64,000 nt of DNA from Listeria innocua (GTDB lineage: Bacteria; Bacillota; Bacilli; Lactobacillales; Listeriaceae): contig NZ_CP117229.1 of assembly GCF_028596125.1 (NCBI RefSeq), forward strand, positions 852,001-916,000. The letters run 5' to 3'. Every line of letters starts with the position of its first letter. The first letter of the stretch is position 1. The position numbers and the translations under genes are program-made. Shown here piece after piece: positions 55,891-63,893 of this stretch. Under the pieces are notes generated by a model. That model was not told the DNA's origin. It saw only the letters and a list, made by a program, of their open reading frames with translations, and ran no database searches.

Positions 55891-56493
55891 TTTAAGGTTT
55901 TTTCCTGACATCCAATGTTCCAGCCGTTTTCCGACAAACCATAAAATAACGACAGAAACAGCTAAAATAGCCAGTTTAAGTGGTTGGTGAATTAAGTCTA
56001 CGAAATCATAACCAATATAGCTAATCGCAAAGACTTTGATTAATTTCCCACCTACAAGCGCTAAGATAAATTGGTAAACTTTTATTTTAGAGAGACCTGC
56101 AACGATATTTACAGCAGAAGATGGTGTAAAAGGCATTACAAGTAAAATGAAAATCGGACTAAAACCATGTCTATCAATCCATTCCATTACTCGTTTAATT
56201 TGTTTATGTCCGGAAATAAATCGCAAAAATCGAGTCTGCCCAAATTTTCGAGCTAACAAGAAAACACATAAACTACCTGCAATTGCAGCTGTAACGGATA
56301 TTAAAAAGCCGCCAAACAGTCCGTATGCATTAACGTTAACTACAACAAAAACAATAAATGGTAAAAAAGGTAAAAACGCTTCAATAAAAGGTAAGAAAAA
56401 AGCTAAAAGTGGACCTAAATTCCGATACTCACTTAGCCAGTACATTAAATTATCATAAGAAAAGAAATTCATCATATCCTGCCAAAATGTCAT
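55888..56493 (-). CDS. TVP38/TMEM64 (DedA-like) membrane protein
   Basis: This 201-residue protein has about five hydrophobic helices and the SNARE-associated family core: FLPFIEAFLPFLPFIVFVVV, then RKFGQTRFLRF and FILLVMPFTPSSAVNIVAGL. DedA/TVP38 proteins act in membrane homeostasis, with some members shown to move lipids across the membrane. The ATG at 56493 is seven bases behind GGAGG; an earlier TTG is too close. It is a single gene on the minus strand ending at the duplicated hairpin. Confidence 0.83.
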   Translation of the reverse strand: MTFWQDMMNFFSYDNLMYWLSEYRNLGPLLAFFLPFIEAFLPFLPFIVFVVVNVNAYGLFGGFLISVTAAIAGSLCVFLLARKFGQTRFLRFISGHKQIKRVMEWIDRHGFSPIFILLVMPFTPSSAVNIVAGLSKIKVYQFILALVGGKLIKVFAISYIGYDFVDLIHQPLKLAILAVSVVILWFVGKRLEHWMSGKNLK

Positions 56494-56648
56494 AAGCAAG
56501 CCTCCAGTAGTCTTTTAAAACATACTTTATTTTCTCACATAAAAATGATAAAGCGCTAATAAAACAGCTTGAATATAGTTAAAATCCTAGTAAATCAACC
56601 AGGATTTTAATTATATATTATTTTTACAAAGAAATTCCAGAAAAAGCC

Positions 56649-56677
56649 TTGTCAAAACTAACATAGAATGGTATTAT
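56649..56677 (+). promoter_or_regulatory. Promoter of tRNA-Gly
   Basis: TTGTCA at 56649-56654, 17 bases, then TATTAT at 56672-56677, with TGG at the extended -10 position. Confidence 0.75.
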
Positions 56678-56713
56678 ATAAAAGTTGTTAAAACACTAAG
56701 AACTACTTACTAT

Positions 56714-56784
56714 GCGGGTGTAGTTTAGTGGTAAAACTACAGCCTTCCAAGCTGTTGTCGTGGGTTCGATTCCCATCACCCGCT
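56714..56784 (+). tRNA. tRNA-Gly (anticodon UCC)
   Basis: 71 bases. The acceptor stem GCGGGTG pairs exactly with CACCCGC, the anticodon loop CTTCCAA holds TCC, and the T arm is GGGTTCGATTCCC. CCA is not encoded. queG follows about 100 bases later, with a possible hairpin AACGCAGTG/CATTGCGTT between them. Confidence 0.96.
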
Positions 56785-56884
56785 TTATATTTTTTATAAA
56801 TCCTGTTATCAACGCAGTGTTTCGACCTTTCTAAGCGAAGCATTGCGTTTATTTTATTGCCTGAAAATAAGGAAAGGGGGAATG

Positions 56885-58024
56885 ATGATAGTGAAGCCAG
56901 AATCAAATTACGCAGCGCTAAAAGAAGAGCTAATTGCTTATGCACATGAAATTGGAATTCAAAAAATTGGTTTTACGACAGCAGACCCTTTTTTATTTTT
57001 AAAGGAACGGTTATTAGAAGCTGAAGCGTTAGATCTTTTTACAGGGTTTGAGCATCCGGTTATTGATGAGCGTGTTTATCCAGAGCTTATTTTCAAAGAA
57101 CCCCAGTCGATTATTGCTATTGCACTTGCTTACCCATCTAAATTAAAAGAAGCGCCTACCAGCAAAAAAGAAGCAAGACGTGGCGTTTTTGCTAGAGCTT
57201 CGTGGGGCATCGATTATCATACTGTTTTACGAGAAAAATTAGCTCTACTGGAACAATTTTTAAGTGAGCGTTTGCCTGATGTACGAATGAAATCTATGGT
57301 AGATACCGGTGAATTATCGGATGTAGCTGTGGCAGAACGAGCTGGCATTGGTTGGCGCGGGAAAAACACGCTGCTTATAACGCCAGAATTCGGCTCTTGG
57401 GTTTATTTAGGGGAAATGATAACCAATATTCCTTTTGAACCAGATACGCCTGCTAGCGACTTGTGTGGCAGCTGCAACCAATGTGTAAAAGCTTGTCCAA
57501 CAGGTTCCTTGTTAGGTGAAGGGAAAATGAATCCGAAAATATGTTTAAGCTACCTCACCCAAACAAAAGACTTTCTAGATGAAAAATATCGCGAAGTATT
57601 GCATAATCGTTTGTATGGCTGTGATACTTGTCAGGTAGTTTGTCCATATAATCGCGGTCATGATTTTCATTTTCATGAGGAAATGGAGCCGGATCCGGAA
57701 CTTGTTCGTCCCGAGTTAAAGCCACTGCTACATATTTCAAACCGCGCTTTTAAAGAGCAGTTTGGCGATATGGCTGGTTCATGGCGCGGGAAAAAGCCAA
57801 TCCAACGAAATGCGATAATTATTTTAGCTCGTTATAAAGATAAAACCGCAGTACCAGACTTAATTGATTGCTTGGAAAATGATCCGAGGCCAGTCATTCG
57901 CGGAACCGCTGGATGGGCCTTACGTAAAATCGGCGGGGAACAAGCTGAAGAAGCTGTCCAAAAAGCGCTCCAAAACGAACAAGATGAACAAGTACTCCAA
58001 GAATTAACAGCAATACCAAATTAA
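56885..58024 (+). CDS. queG: Epoxyqueuosine reductase
   Basis: This protein of about 379 residues performs the last step of queuosine synthesis in tRNA, using cobalamin and two 4Fe-4S clusters. The clusters are bound by CGSCNQCVKACP and the CDTCQVVCP region. The N-terminal domain has GDVA-type segment DTGELSDVAVAERAGIGWRG, the cobalamin region. HEAT-like repeats close the protein (LIDCLENDPRPVIRGTAGWAL). The start is one of ATG 56882, ATG 56885 or GTG 56891 behind AAAGGGGG. trmL, also a tRNA modification gene, follows 20 bases on. Confidence 0.92.
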   Translation: MIVKPESNYAALKEELIAYAHEIGIQKIGFTTADPFLFLKERLLEAEALDLFTGFEHPVIDERVYPELIFKEPQSIIAIALAYPSKLKEAPTSKKEARRGVFARASWGIDYHTVLREKLALLEQFLSERLPDVRMKSMVDTGELSDVAVAERAGIGWRGKNTLLITPEFGSWVYLGEMITNIPFEPDTPASDLCGSCNQCVKACPTGSLLGEGKMNPKICLSYLTQTKDFLDEKYREVLHNRLYGCDTCQVVCPYNRGHDFHFHEEMEPDPELVRPELKPLLHISNRAFKEQFGDMAGSWRGKKPIQRNAIIILARYKDKTAVPDLIDCLENDPRPVIRGTAGWALRKIGGEQAEEAVQKALQNEQDEQVLQELTAIPN

Positions 58025-58044
58025 TAGAAACCAGGTGAAAAGAA

Positions 58045-58554
58045 ATGCCAAACCATATCGTACTATATCAACCAGAAATCCCTGCAAACACAGGAAATAT
58101 CTCAAGAACATGTGCTGGAACAGATACTTATTTACATTTAATTCGTCCACTTGGTTTTTCCACAGATGATAAAATGTTAAAACGCGCTGGACTGGACTAC
58201 TGGGATAATGTGAAACTTTCCTATTACGATTCCCTAGATGAGTTTTTCGAAAAAAATGCTGGTGGAGAATTCTACTATATTACTAAATTCGGACGCCATG
58301 TTTATAGTGACGTTGATTATAGTGATCCAAATAAAAATTATTTCTTTGTTTTTGGAAAAGAAACTACTGGTTTGCCTGATGAACTTTTACAAGCAAATGA
58401 GGAAAATTGTTTACGAATTCCAATGACTGATCATATTCGATCTTTAAATTTATCTAACACCGCAGCAGTTTTAGCATATGAAGCGTTACGTCAACAGAGT
58501 TTTGGCGCGCTTTTACAAGAACCAAATTACGATCGGAAAATCTTTAAAGACTAA
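58045..58554 (+). CDS. trmL: tRNA (cytidine(34)-2'-O)-methyltransferase
   Basis: This 169-residue SPOUT methyltransferase modifies the wobble base of tRNA-Leu. The knot motifs are readable: NTGNISRTCAGT, FVFGKETTGLPDELL and RIPMTDHIRSLNLSNTAAVL. It is the CspR/TrmL form. The gene is placed between queG and the nitroreductase with short gaps, so the three probably share a transcript. Confidence 0.93.
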   Translation: MPNHIVLYQPEIPANTGNISRTCAGTDTYLHLIRPLGFSTDDKMLKRAGLDYWDNVKLSYYDSLDEFFEKNAGGEFYYITKFGRHVYSDVDYSDPNKNYFFVFGKETTGLPDELLQANEENCLRIPMTDHIRSLNLSNTAAVLAYEALRQQSFGALLQEPNYDRKIFKD

Positions 58555-58566
58555 GGGGGAGTTAGG

Positions 58567-59307
58567 GTGAATCAGGCGATAGATGCCATTTTAGGTCATT
58601 ATTCAGTACGGAACTTTGAAGATAAAGCTTTAACAGAAGAAGAATTAGCTTTACTTATTAAAAGTGCGCAGGCCGCATCTACATCTAGTTTTGTTCAAGC
58701 ATACTCTATAATCGGAATAACAGATAAAAAAATTCGAGAACAAATTTCTGCTATTGCGGGAAATCAACCATATACTGTACAAACAGGGCAATTATTTATC
58801 TTTGTTGCTGATCTAGCGAGACACCAAGCCATCCTAGAAGAACATCAAGTAGACACAGCCGCACTAGAAACTTCAGAAAAATGGCTTGTTTCCATTATTG
58901 ATGCCGCACTTGCCGCGCAAAATATGGCTGTTGCCGCAGAATCGTTAGGATTTGGTATTTGCTTTATCGGAGGAATTCGTAATGACGTAGGGCAAATTGC
59001 CGAAATTCTTGATTTGCCACCATATACGATGCCGTTATTTGGTTTAACAATAGGCCACCCGATTAAAGGCAAAGAAAAAGCCAAACCTAGATTACCGCAA
59101 GATTTGGTTTATCACGAAAATACTTATCAAAAAATGAATCCAGCAACTTTAGCAGAATACGATGAACAAATAAAAACTTACTACGATGAACGAACAGCAG
59201 GAAAACGAGTAGAAGGCTGGTCCGAGCAGATTGCACGCGGGCTTGGAAGAAAAAGCCGGTTAGACTTAAAAGATTTTTTACAAAAGCAACATTTAAATCA
59301 AAAATAA
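58567..59307 (+). CDS. NADPH-dependent nitroreductase (NfsA/FRP type)
   Basis: This 246-residue FMN enzyme has the start IDAILGHYSVRNFEDKALTE with the FMN phosphate-binding HYSVRNF, the FMN region AAQNMAVAAESLGFGICFIGG and PMFGLTIGHP-like segment MPLFGLTIGHPI. The C-terminal extension (about 195-246) fits the NfsA/FRP group. It reduces nitro compounds or flavin. The GTG at 58567 follows GGGGGAG. It ends at a very strong terminator. Confidence 0.9.
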   Translation: MNQAIDAILGHYSVRNFEDKALTEEELALLIKSAQAASTSSFVQAYSIIGITDKKIREQISAIAGNQPYTVQTGQLFIFVADLARHQAILEEHQVDTAALETSEKWLVSIIDAALAAQNMAVAAESLGFGICFIGGIRNDVGQIAEILDLPPYTMPLFGLTIGHPIKGKEKAKPRLPQDLVYHENTYQKMNPATLAEYDEQIKTYYDERTAGKRVEGWSEQIARGLGRKSRLDLKDFLQKQHLNQK

Positions 59308-59354
59308 AAAGAGTGGTTTGGCGCATTATCGTAATGCGCCAAACCACTCTTTTT
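59306..59354. terminator. Very strong bidirectional terminator
   Basis: A stem of about 23 bases (GAGTGGTTTGGCGCATTA / TAATGCGCCAAACCACTC plus A/T extension) closes on a TCG loop. It separates the nitroreductase from the small minus-strand gene. Confidence 0.94.
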
Positions 59355-59358
59355 TCAG

Positions 59359-59520
59359 TTATTTACGTTTATTCCTAGCCATTTGAATTAAGTTCCAAAT
59401 AACGAGTATTAACACTACTACTAGCAAGATATTAATTAATCCGCCCGCTACATGGAAAATAATTCCAAGTAACCAAACTGCTAATAAAACAACTATAATT
59501 CCCCAAATAATTCCTAACAT
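59359..59520 (-). CDS. 53-residue membrane protein (lmo0937-like)
   Basis: This small protein reads MLGIIWGIIVVLLAVWLLGI, then a second hydrophobic stretch (IFHVAGGLINILLVVVLILV) and a basic end ARNKRK. It has two membrane helices and no catalytic residue. AAAGAGG lies before the ATG, and a good SigB promoter stands upstream. NCBI uses the name lmo0937 family membrane protein for this type. The gene is short but supported by promoter, ribosome site and clean terminator. It may help in membrane stress; function is unknown. Confidence 0.82.
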   Translation of the reverse strand: MLGIIWGIIVVLLAVWLLGIIFHVAGGLINILLVVVLILVIWNLIQMARNKRK

Positions 59521-59561
59521 ATAAAAAACCTCTTTCTAATCTTTTGATTGTACTCTTATAT

Positions 59562-59586
59562 ATTCCCGAGTGACAAGCCTCTAAAC
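59562..59586 (-). promoter_or_regulatory. SigB-type promoter of the 53-residue protein gene
   Basis: On the minus strand, GTTTAG (59586-59581), 13 bases, then GGGAAT (59567-59562). The start of transcription would be near 59552, about 30 bases before the ATG. Confidence 0.78.
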
Positions 59587-59605
59587 ATGTTAGGGATAAA
59601 AAAGG

Positions 59606-60064
59606 CTATTTTTTTGTAATAAAAGCTAAAAGGGCTTTGACTCCTTCCGTTACCATTCGCTCTGTTTCATCAAAATCACCAGTGTAATAAGGATCAGGAA
59701 TTTCTTCCTCTTCCTTGCCTGAAACAAAGGACATCAGTGAACGAAGAGTTACGTCTTTGTTTTTATTAAGAGCATTTAAATCAGCTATATTATTTTGATC
59801 CATCCCAATAATATAATCAGCTTGTTCAAAATCGGCATCCGTTACTTTCCGAGCACGCATTGCTTCATAATTAATACCGTGCTTTTTCAAAACTTCTCTT
59901 GTACCACGGTGCGGTGGTTTTCCTAAGTTCCATGTTCCCGTTGCCGCAGAATCAATTTCTATTTCATCCGTTAACCCTGCATTAGCAACTTCTTTTCGAA
60001 AAAGTCCTTCTGCCATTGGAGAACGGCAAATATTTCCTAAACATACAAATACTACTTTTACCAA
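59606..60064 (-). CDS. Low-molecular-weight protein tyrosine phosphatase
   Basis: This 152-residue phosphatase has the P-loop FVCLGNICRSPMAEGLF, with Cys8 and Arg14, and the general acid in IPDPYYTGDFDE. Length matches the LMW-PTP family. It follows the SUKH-domain gene by 12 bases on the minus strand, so they are probably one operon. Possible roles are removal of phosphate from protein tyrosine or arginine; the sequence alone does not decide (residue 9, Leu, is seen instead of Thr typical for arginine phosphatase YwlE). Confidence 0.88.
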   Translation of the reverse strand: MVKVVFVCLGNICRSPMAEGLFRKEVANAGLTDEIEIDSAATGTWNLGKPPHRGTREVLKKHGINYEAMRARKVTDADFEQADYIIGMDQNNIADLNALNKNKDVTLRSLMSFVSGKEEEEIPDPYYTGDFDETERMVTEGVKALLAFITKK

Positions 60065-60076
60065 TTGAATTCCTCC

Positions 60077-60826
60077 TTATTCCCACTCTTTATATAATTC
60101 AGTAGTAGCACTTTGATCTATTCCATCACAGTCCTTAAGCATCGCGAAAATCTTTTCCACAAGTTCAGGAACAAGTTTTCTCCGGAAATAGAGCAATTGA
60201 TTTTCAAAGGATTGATAGACGACTATATTATAGGGGATTTCGTTCTTTTGAAGTAAACGAATGAGTGTTTCTAAATACCACTTTTTATCTGGATAATCCT
60301 CTAATAACTCTAGTAATTGCTTGGTTTTTTTGACATTACTTGAAGCAAGAATTTGGTCTAGTTTTTTTACTGGAAATTGTTCCGCGAAATCTACTGGGAA
60401 GGGGCTGAAATATAGTGCCTCCAAAAACTCAGCCATGTTTTCTGCAACAACTAAGGTCTGTAGCGTTTCAAAATCAACATATATAATGCTAGGCAGAGAC
60501 TTATTATCAGCATAAGAAAAACCGATATAGCGCGATTCATCTCGGTGAAAATAAACTTGTTTTCCTGCAAGATCGACATCATTTTGTTCCGGAATGTCCG
60601 TTAATAATTCATTTAAACTAGCTAAATAATAAATTTCCGCGACATCAAGTCCGTAAGACGTTGGCTCGTTCGTTGGAAAATGGTTTTTTCGAATCAATCC
60701 ACCATTTTGCTTCAAAAGCAGCTCTTTATATTCAGCTGGTAAGAATAAACCTAGTTCCGTTTCTTTTGCAGAAATCTCTTGCTCAGTTGCAGCGTTATTC
60801 CCGTTTCTAACCCAAATCGTCATCAT
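60077..60826 (-). CDS. SMI1/KNR4 (SUKH) domain protein
   Basis: This 249-residue protein has an N-terminal SUKH domain (about 10-145): ISAKETELGLFLPAEYKELL, KQNGGLIRKNHFP and FSYADNKSLPSIIYVD. The C-terminal 100 residues are helical and charged with no named domain. SUKH proteins often act as immunity proteins against contact toxins, but many are lone house-keeping proteins. No toxin gene is near. The ATG at 60826 is six bases from AAGGAG; an earlier TTG is too close. It is followed by the phosphatase gene. Confidence 0.78.
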   Translation of the reverse strand: MMTIWVRNGNNAATEQEISAKETELGLFLPAEYKELLLKQNGGLIRKNHFPTNEPTSYGLDVAEIYYLASLNELLTDIPEQNDVDLAGKQVYFHRDESRYIGFSYADNKSLPSIIYVDFETLQTLVVAENMAEFLEALYFSPFPVDFAEQFPVKKLDQILASSNVKKTKQLLELLEDYPDKKWYLETLIRLLQKNEIPYNIVVYQSFENQLLYFRRKLVPELVEKIFAMLKDCDGIDQSATTELYKEWE

Positions 60827-60865
60827 CTTCAACTCCTTCCTGTATTATCCTAAAAAATACTAAAT

Positions 60866-60911
60866 AGCGCAAATAAAAGAACATAACTAGAAAAACTAGC
60901 TATGTTCCAAA
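60866..60911 (-). terminator. Terminator of the Hsp90-like/TPR operon
   Basis: On the minus strand GAACATAGCTAG pairs with CTAGTTATGTTC (one G-U) around TTTTT, followed by TTTTATTT. Confidence 0.8.
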
Positions 60912-60913
60912 TG

Positions 60914-61876
60914 TTACTTCAAACGATCTTGATAATAACTATTTTCATTTCGTGCATCAAATTTTGCGGTTAAAGTTTCGGCTATTTCCACCAAGTCTGT
61001 TTCTGTTTCACGATCCAAAAGAGGATAAGCAGCTTGTAAAAATAATAATCGATCTAGTCCGCTTTCTGATTTAAGAACGATTTCTTTATTCGTATCAATG
61101 ACTTCTCTAGCCTTTTCAGTTTGGTTTGTAAGCACTAGATACTTAAGCAAATGGCTAAGTGGTGGAATTAATGAACTTTCTTTCTCCACAAGAGGGTAGC
61201 CTTTATCAAAACATTCTTGCGCCATTTTTTCATCACCAAGTTCTAAATACGCTAAAGCCATATTTCCATAAGTTAAATGAGGAACTTCTGCGCAGCTCTG
61301 TTTCCCTTTAATAATTGGAGCAGCAGCTTTCTTCGCTTTTTCAAAATCTTTGATAAAACAGTAATAATGAACTTTATCATTTGTTTCGCAAGCAGGGCAG
61401 TCATTTAAATAATCTGCTTTGGTGTTATTCCATTTTTCAAAGAGTTCTTCTGCCTTGTCTTTTTCGCCCATTCGAATGGCAGCAAGGGTACAAACTTTAT
61501 AGTAAGGGCGCAAGGAATAATTTTGCTGTTCGAATTTTACTTTCATATCATTCAAAAGCCCATCTATTTGCGCTTTGGATACTTCATCAAAAGTTGGGAC
61601 ATGTTCGCTAATCCATTTATATTTCCAAAGTAGATCGTAAGCGTCAATATATGCCGCATCATCTTCCCATTTTTTTACTAACCAACTAAAGGCTTGTAAT
61701 TGTTTTTTTGGAAATCCGGCAGTTAAGCAAGTATCAATCAGCATATCGCGTGCCTCAATACCATTTTCTACATCGTTATACATATCTGCGCTTGCAATTG
61801 CACGCTCAAGAATTTTCACTTTTTCAGCATTGTCGTCCATACCCCAAGCTTCTTCAATATCATTCAAATAATCCAT
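60914..61876 (-). CDS. TPR-like helical repeat protein
   Basis: This 320-residue protein is almost all helical with TPR-like units, such as DNAEKVKILERAIASADMYN, LRPYYKVCTLAAIRMGEKDK, and YGNMALAYLELGDEKMAQEC. A Cys cluster NDCPACETNDKVHYYC near residue 157 could bind zinc or form a disulfide. No membrane helix or signal. AGGAGG lies before the ATG. It follows the Hsp90-like gene by ten bases, so both are co-expressed. TPR proteins are classic Hsp90 partners in eukaryotes, so it may be a co-chaperone; this is inference. Confidence 0.75.
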   Translation of the reverse strand: MDYLNDIEEAWGMDDNAEKVKILERAIASADMYNDVENGIEARDMLIDTCLTAGFPKKQLQAFSWLVKKWEDDAAYIDAYDLLWKYKWISEHVPTFDEVSKAQIDGLLNDMKVKFEQQNYSLRPYYKVCTLAAIRMGEKDKAEELFEKWNNTKADYLNDCPACETNDKVHYYCFIKDFEKAKKAAAPIIKGKQSCAEVPHLTYGNMALAYLELGDEKMAQECFDKGYPLVEKESSLIPPLSHLLKYLVLTNQTEKAREVIDTNKEIVLKSESGLDRLLFLQAAYPLLDRETETDLVEIAETLTAKFDARNENSYYQDRLK

Positions 61877-61886
61877 TTTTTTCCTC

Positions 61887-63692
61887 CTATAGCATTTCTA
61901 AGATTCGTAACATATTTTGATTCATTAAGTCCATTTCTTTCCGTTTGAGTGGATAATGTCCTAACAGTAAAGCCTGAATATAAAGAACATTAACAATCAC
62001 CGATAACTCATTAATAGATTTACCAGACGTGAAAAGTTTTTTTATAAGCTCATTATCTAAATTTAAATACAAATGGGCAAGTGGAGCAGGGGCTTGTTCT
62101 TGCTGAATACTCTCTAAAATATCACTGAAAACAGAACTCGTTTCTTCTAAAGAGCGTTCCAGTTCTCTGCTTGCCTGTGTAGCGGCAGAATGAATAAAAA
62201 TAATAGGGAGCGTTTTAGGTTCAAAATGCTTAATTGTTATATCGGCATCAAATTCCGCCATCATTTTATTCATTTCAGCTAAGATTGGTTGATAAGTTAT
62301 TTCTTCTTCAGCAGACATTGGTAACAATTTGTTAGTGATTTCTTCTGGTTGAATTAAAATAAACTCGGCTTCATCTACCAAATGATTTAACATTGTTAAA
62401 ATTGGTGTATCGTAGGAGTAACCGCCATTAATCAATGTCATACCACTAGAGCGAGCAATATCAGTTATCTGTCTAAAATCGTCTACTGAAAAAGTATAGT
62501 AGATTGTCGTCGTTTCTTTCATTATATCTGCTAATTTTTCTTCACCATTCAAAGTTTTAAACGGCAGATAAGAATAAATTAATTTTAAAAATGGCGCATC
62601 TTCACTAGCTAATGCTTTAAAACCAAGATAATGCGTCGATAATAATTTTGTTAGTGCGCTCTCGGGTAACGTTTCAATTCCTTTTTTTAGCGCCACACCT
62701 AGCTCCTTAGATACGATTTCAAGGCGCTCATTTTTATAAAAAGATTCCCGTGAAGCGACTGGCTGAAGCTCATCTGTCCAAAGTATACATTCAGCAAAAA
62801 AAGCCCAGTTAGGAAGAACGTTATTCGCTTCGCTCGTCACATACATATTGTTTAAAAATACCGTTTGTTTGCGCACCGCATTCATTTGCACCGTATAAGG
62901 AATCATAAAAGCGATTCCAAAAGTACGACCAGATTCATTTTCAATTAAGAAATAATCTTGAAAGCGAGTGCCGAGTAAATGTTCCCCGTAGCGAAGAATT
63001 TGCTCCCTCGGAAGACTGAACAGTATTTCTTTATCAGCAAACTGCTTGGTCCACGAGTTAATCTCTTGTTCATAACCATCTGCTTCTATTAAAATGGCGC
63101 TTTCTAAAGAAGAGCCGTATTTTTTTAATGTATTAATCAAGTATTCCGTTTTTTCGCATTCAGGGTGTTCATCCATATGAGGACGCAACCGTAAATAAAC
63201 TTGAGTACCAGGTTCGCGTTTTTCGGTTTTAATTTTACGGACAGAATAAGTACCATCAGCTTTTCCATGCCATTCAGTCGTTTCTCCGTTTTTTTGTGAG
63301 GTAGAAATCATTACAATCTCATCGCTAACAATAAAACAAGAAAGTAAACCGATCCCAAAGCGACCAATAAAATCATTGGTATCTTGACCATCAAAGTTTT
63401 TTTCACCTTTAGATGAATTAGCAATAGTTGCAAGGAAGGCATGGACTTCATCTTCCGTTAAACCAATCCCATTATCCTCTAAAATTAAAGTTTTGTTGTT
63501 TTTTTCACCAGATAATGAAACATGGATTTTTCCATTTAAAGTAGGCTCTATTTTCTTCCTAGCTCTAATTGCATCTGTAGCATTCTGTAATAATTCTCGA
63601 ATATAAACATCTTTTTCGTCATAAAGATGATTAGAGAGAATGTCAATCATACCAGCCAAGTTCACCTGAAAGCGGTGAGAATAATTTTCCAT
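61887..63692 (-). CDS. Divergent Hsp90-like (HtpG-related) ATPase
   Basis: This 601-residue protein begins with a GHKL/Hsp90 ATP site: IRELLQNATDAIRARKK, LILEDNGIGLTEDEVHAFLA, ANSSKG and FIGRFGIGLLSCFIVSDEI. The middle region holds the Hsp90-like PVASRESFYKNERL segment. The last 200 residues depart from E. coli HtpG and have a different dimer region, and total length is a little less than the usual 620-640. It may be the only Hsp90-type protein of the species. AGGAGG precedes the ATG. It shares an operon with the TPR-like protein. Confidence 0.85.
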   Translation of the reverse strand: MENYSHRFQVNLAGMIDILSNHLYDEKDVYIRELLQNATDAIRARKKIEPTLNGKIHVSLSGEKNNKTLILEDNGIGLTEDEVHAFLATIANSSKGEKNFDGQDTNDFIGRFGIGLLSCFIVSDEIVMISTSQKNGETTEWHGKADGTYSVRKIKTEKREPGTQVYLRLRPHMDEHPECEKTEYLINTLKKYGSSLESAILIEADGYEQEINSWTKQFADKEILFSLPREQILRYGEHLLGTRFQDYFLIENESGRTFGIAFMIPYTVQMNAVRKQTVFLNNMYVTSEANNVLPNWAFFAECILWTDELQPVASRESFYKNERLEIVSKELGVALKKGIETLPESALTKLLSTHYLGFKALASEDAPFLKLIYSYLPFKTLNGEEKLADIMKETTTIYYTFSVDDFRQITDIARSSGMTLINGGYSYDTPILTMLNHLVDEAEFILIQPEEITNKLLPMSAEEEITYQPILAEMNKMMAEFDADITIKHFEPKTLPIIFIHSAATQASRELERSLEETSSVFSDILESIQQEQAPAPLAHLYLNLDNELIKKLFTSGKSINELSVIVNVLYIQALLLGHYPLKRKEMDLMNQNMLRILEML

Positions 63693-63821
63693 TGTCTATC
63701 CTCCTAGTTGTGTAAATATCATTTTTATTCTATCATAAAAGAAGAGATAAATATTGGAAAAACATTAATAGATGTTTAAAAAATCATATCAGTGGTAAAT
63801 ACTTTGTGATGGTTTCCACAC

Positions 63822-63850
63822 TGGACATTGTAGTGGAAATAGATTATACT
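63822..63850 (+). promoter_or_regulatory. SigA-type promoter of fri
   Basis: TGGACA at 63822-63827, 17 bases, then TATACT at 63845-63850. An inverted repeat TTTCCAC/GTGGAAA (63813-63819 and 63833-63839) spans the -35 box. Listeria fri is also reported to have a SigB promoter; I see only a poor match (GTTT near 63812). Confidence 0.65.
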
Positions 63851-63860
63851 TATTATTAAG

Positions 63861-63875
63861 TGATAATCATTACAA
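63861..63875 (+). promoter_or_regulatory. PerR-like box before fri
   Basis: TGATAATCATTACAA matches the 7-1-7 PerR consensus (TTATAATnATTATAA) at 12 of 14 fixed positions, just after the expected transcription start. It fits the known PerR control of fri. Confidence 0.75.
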
Positions 63876-63893
63876 AATAGGAGGAAGATAATT

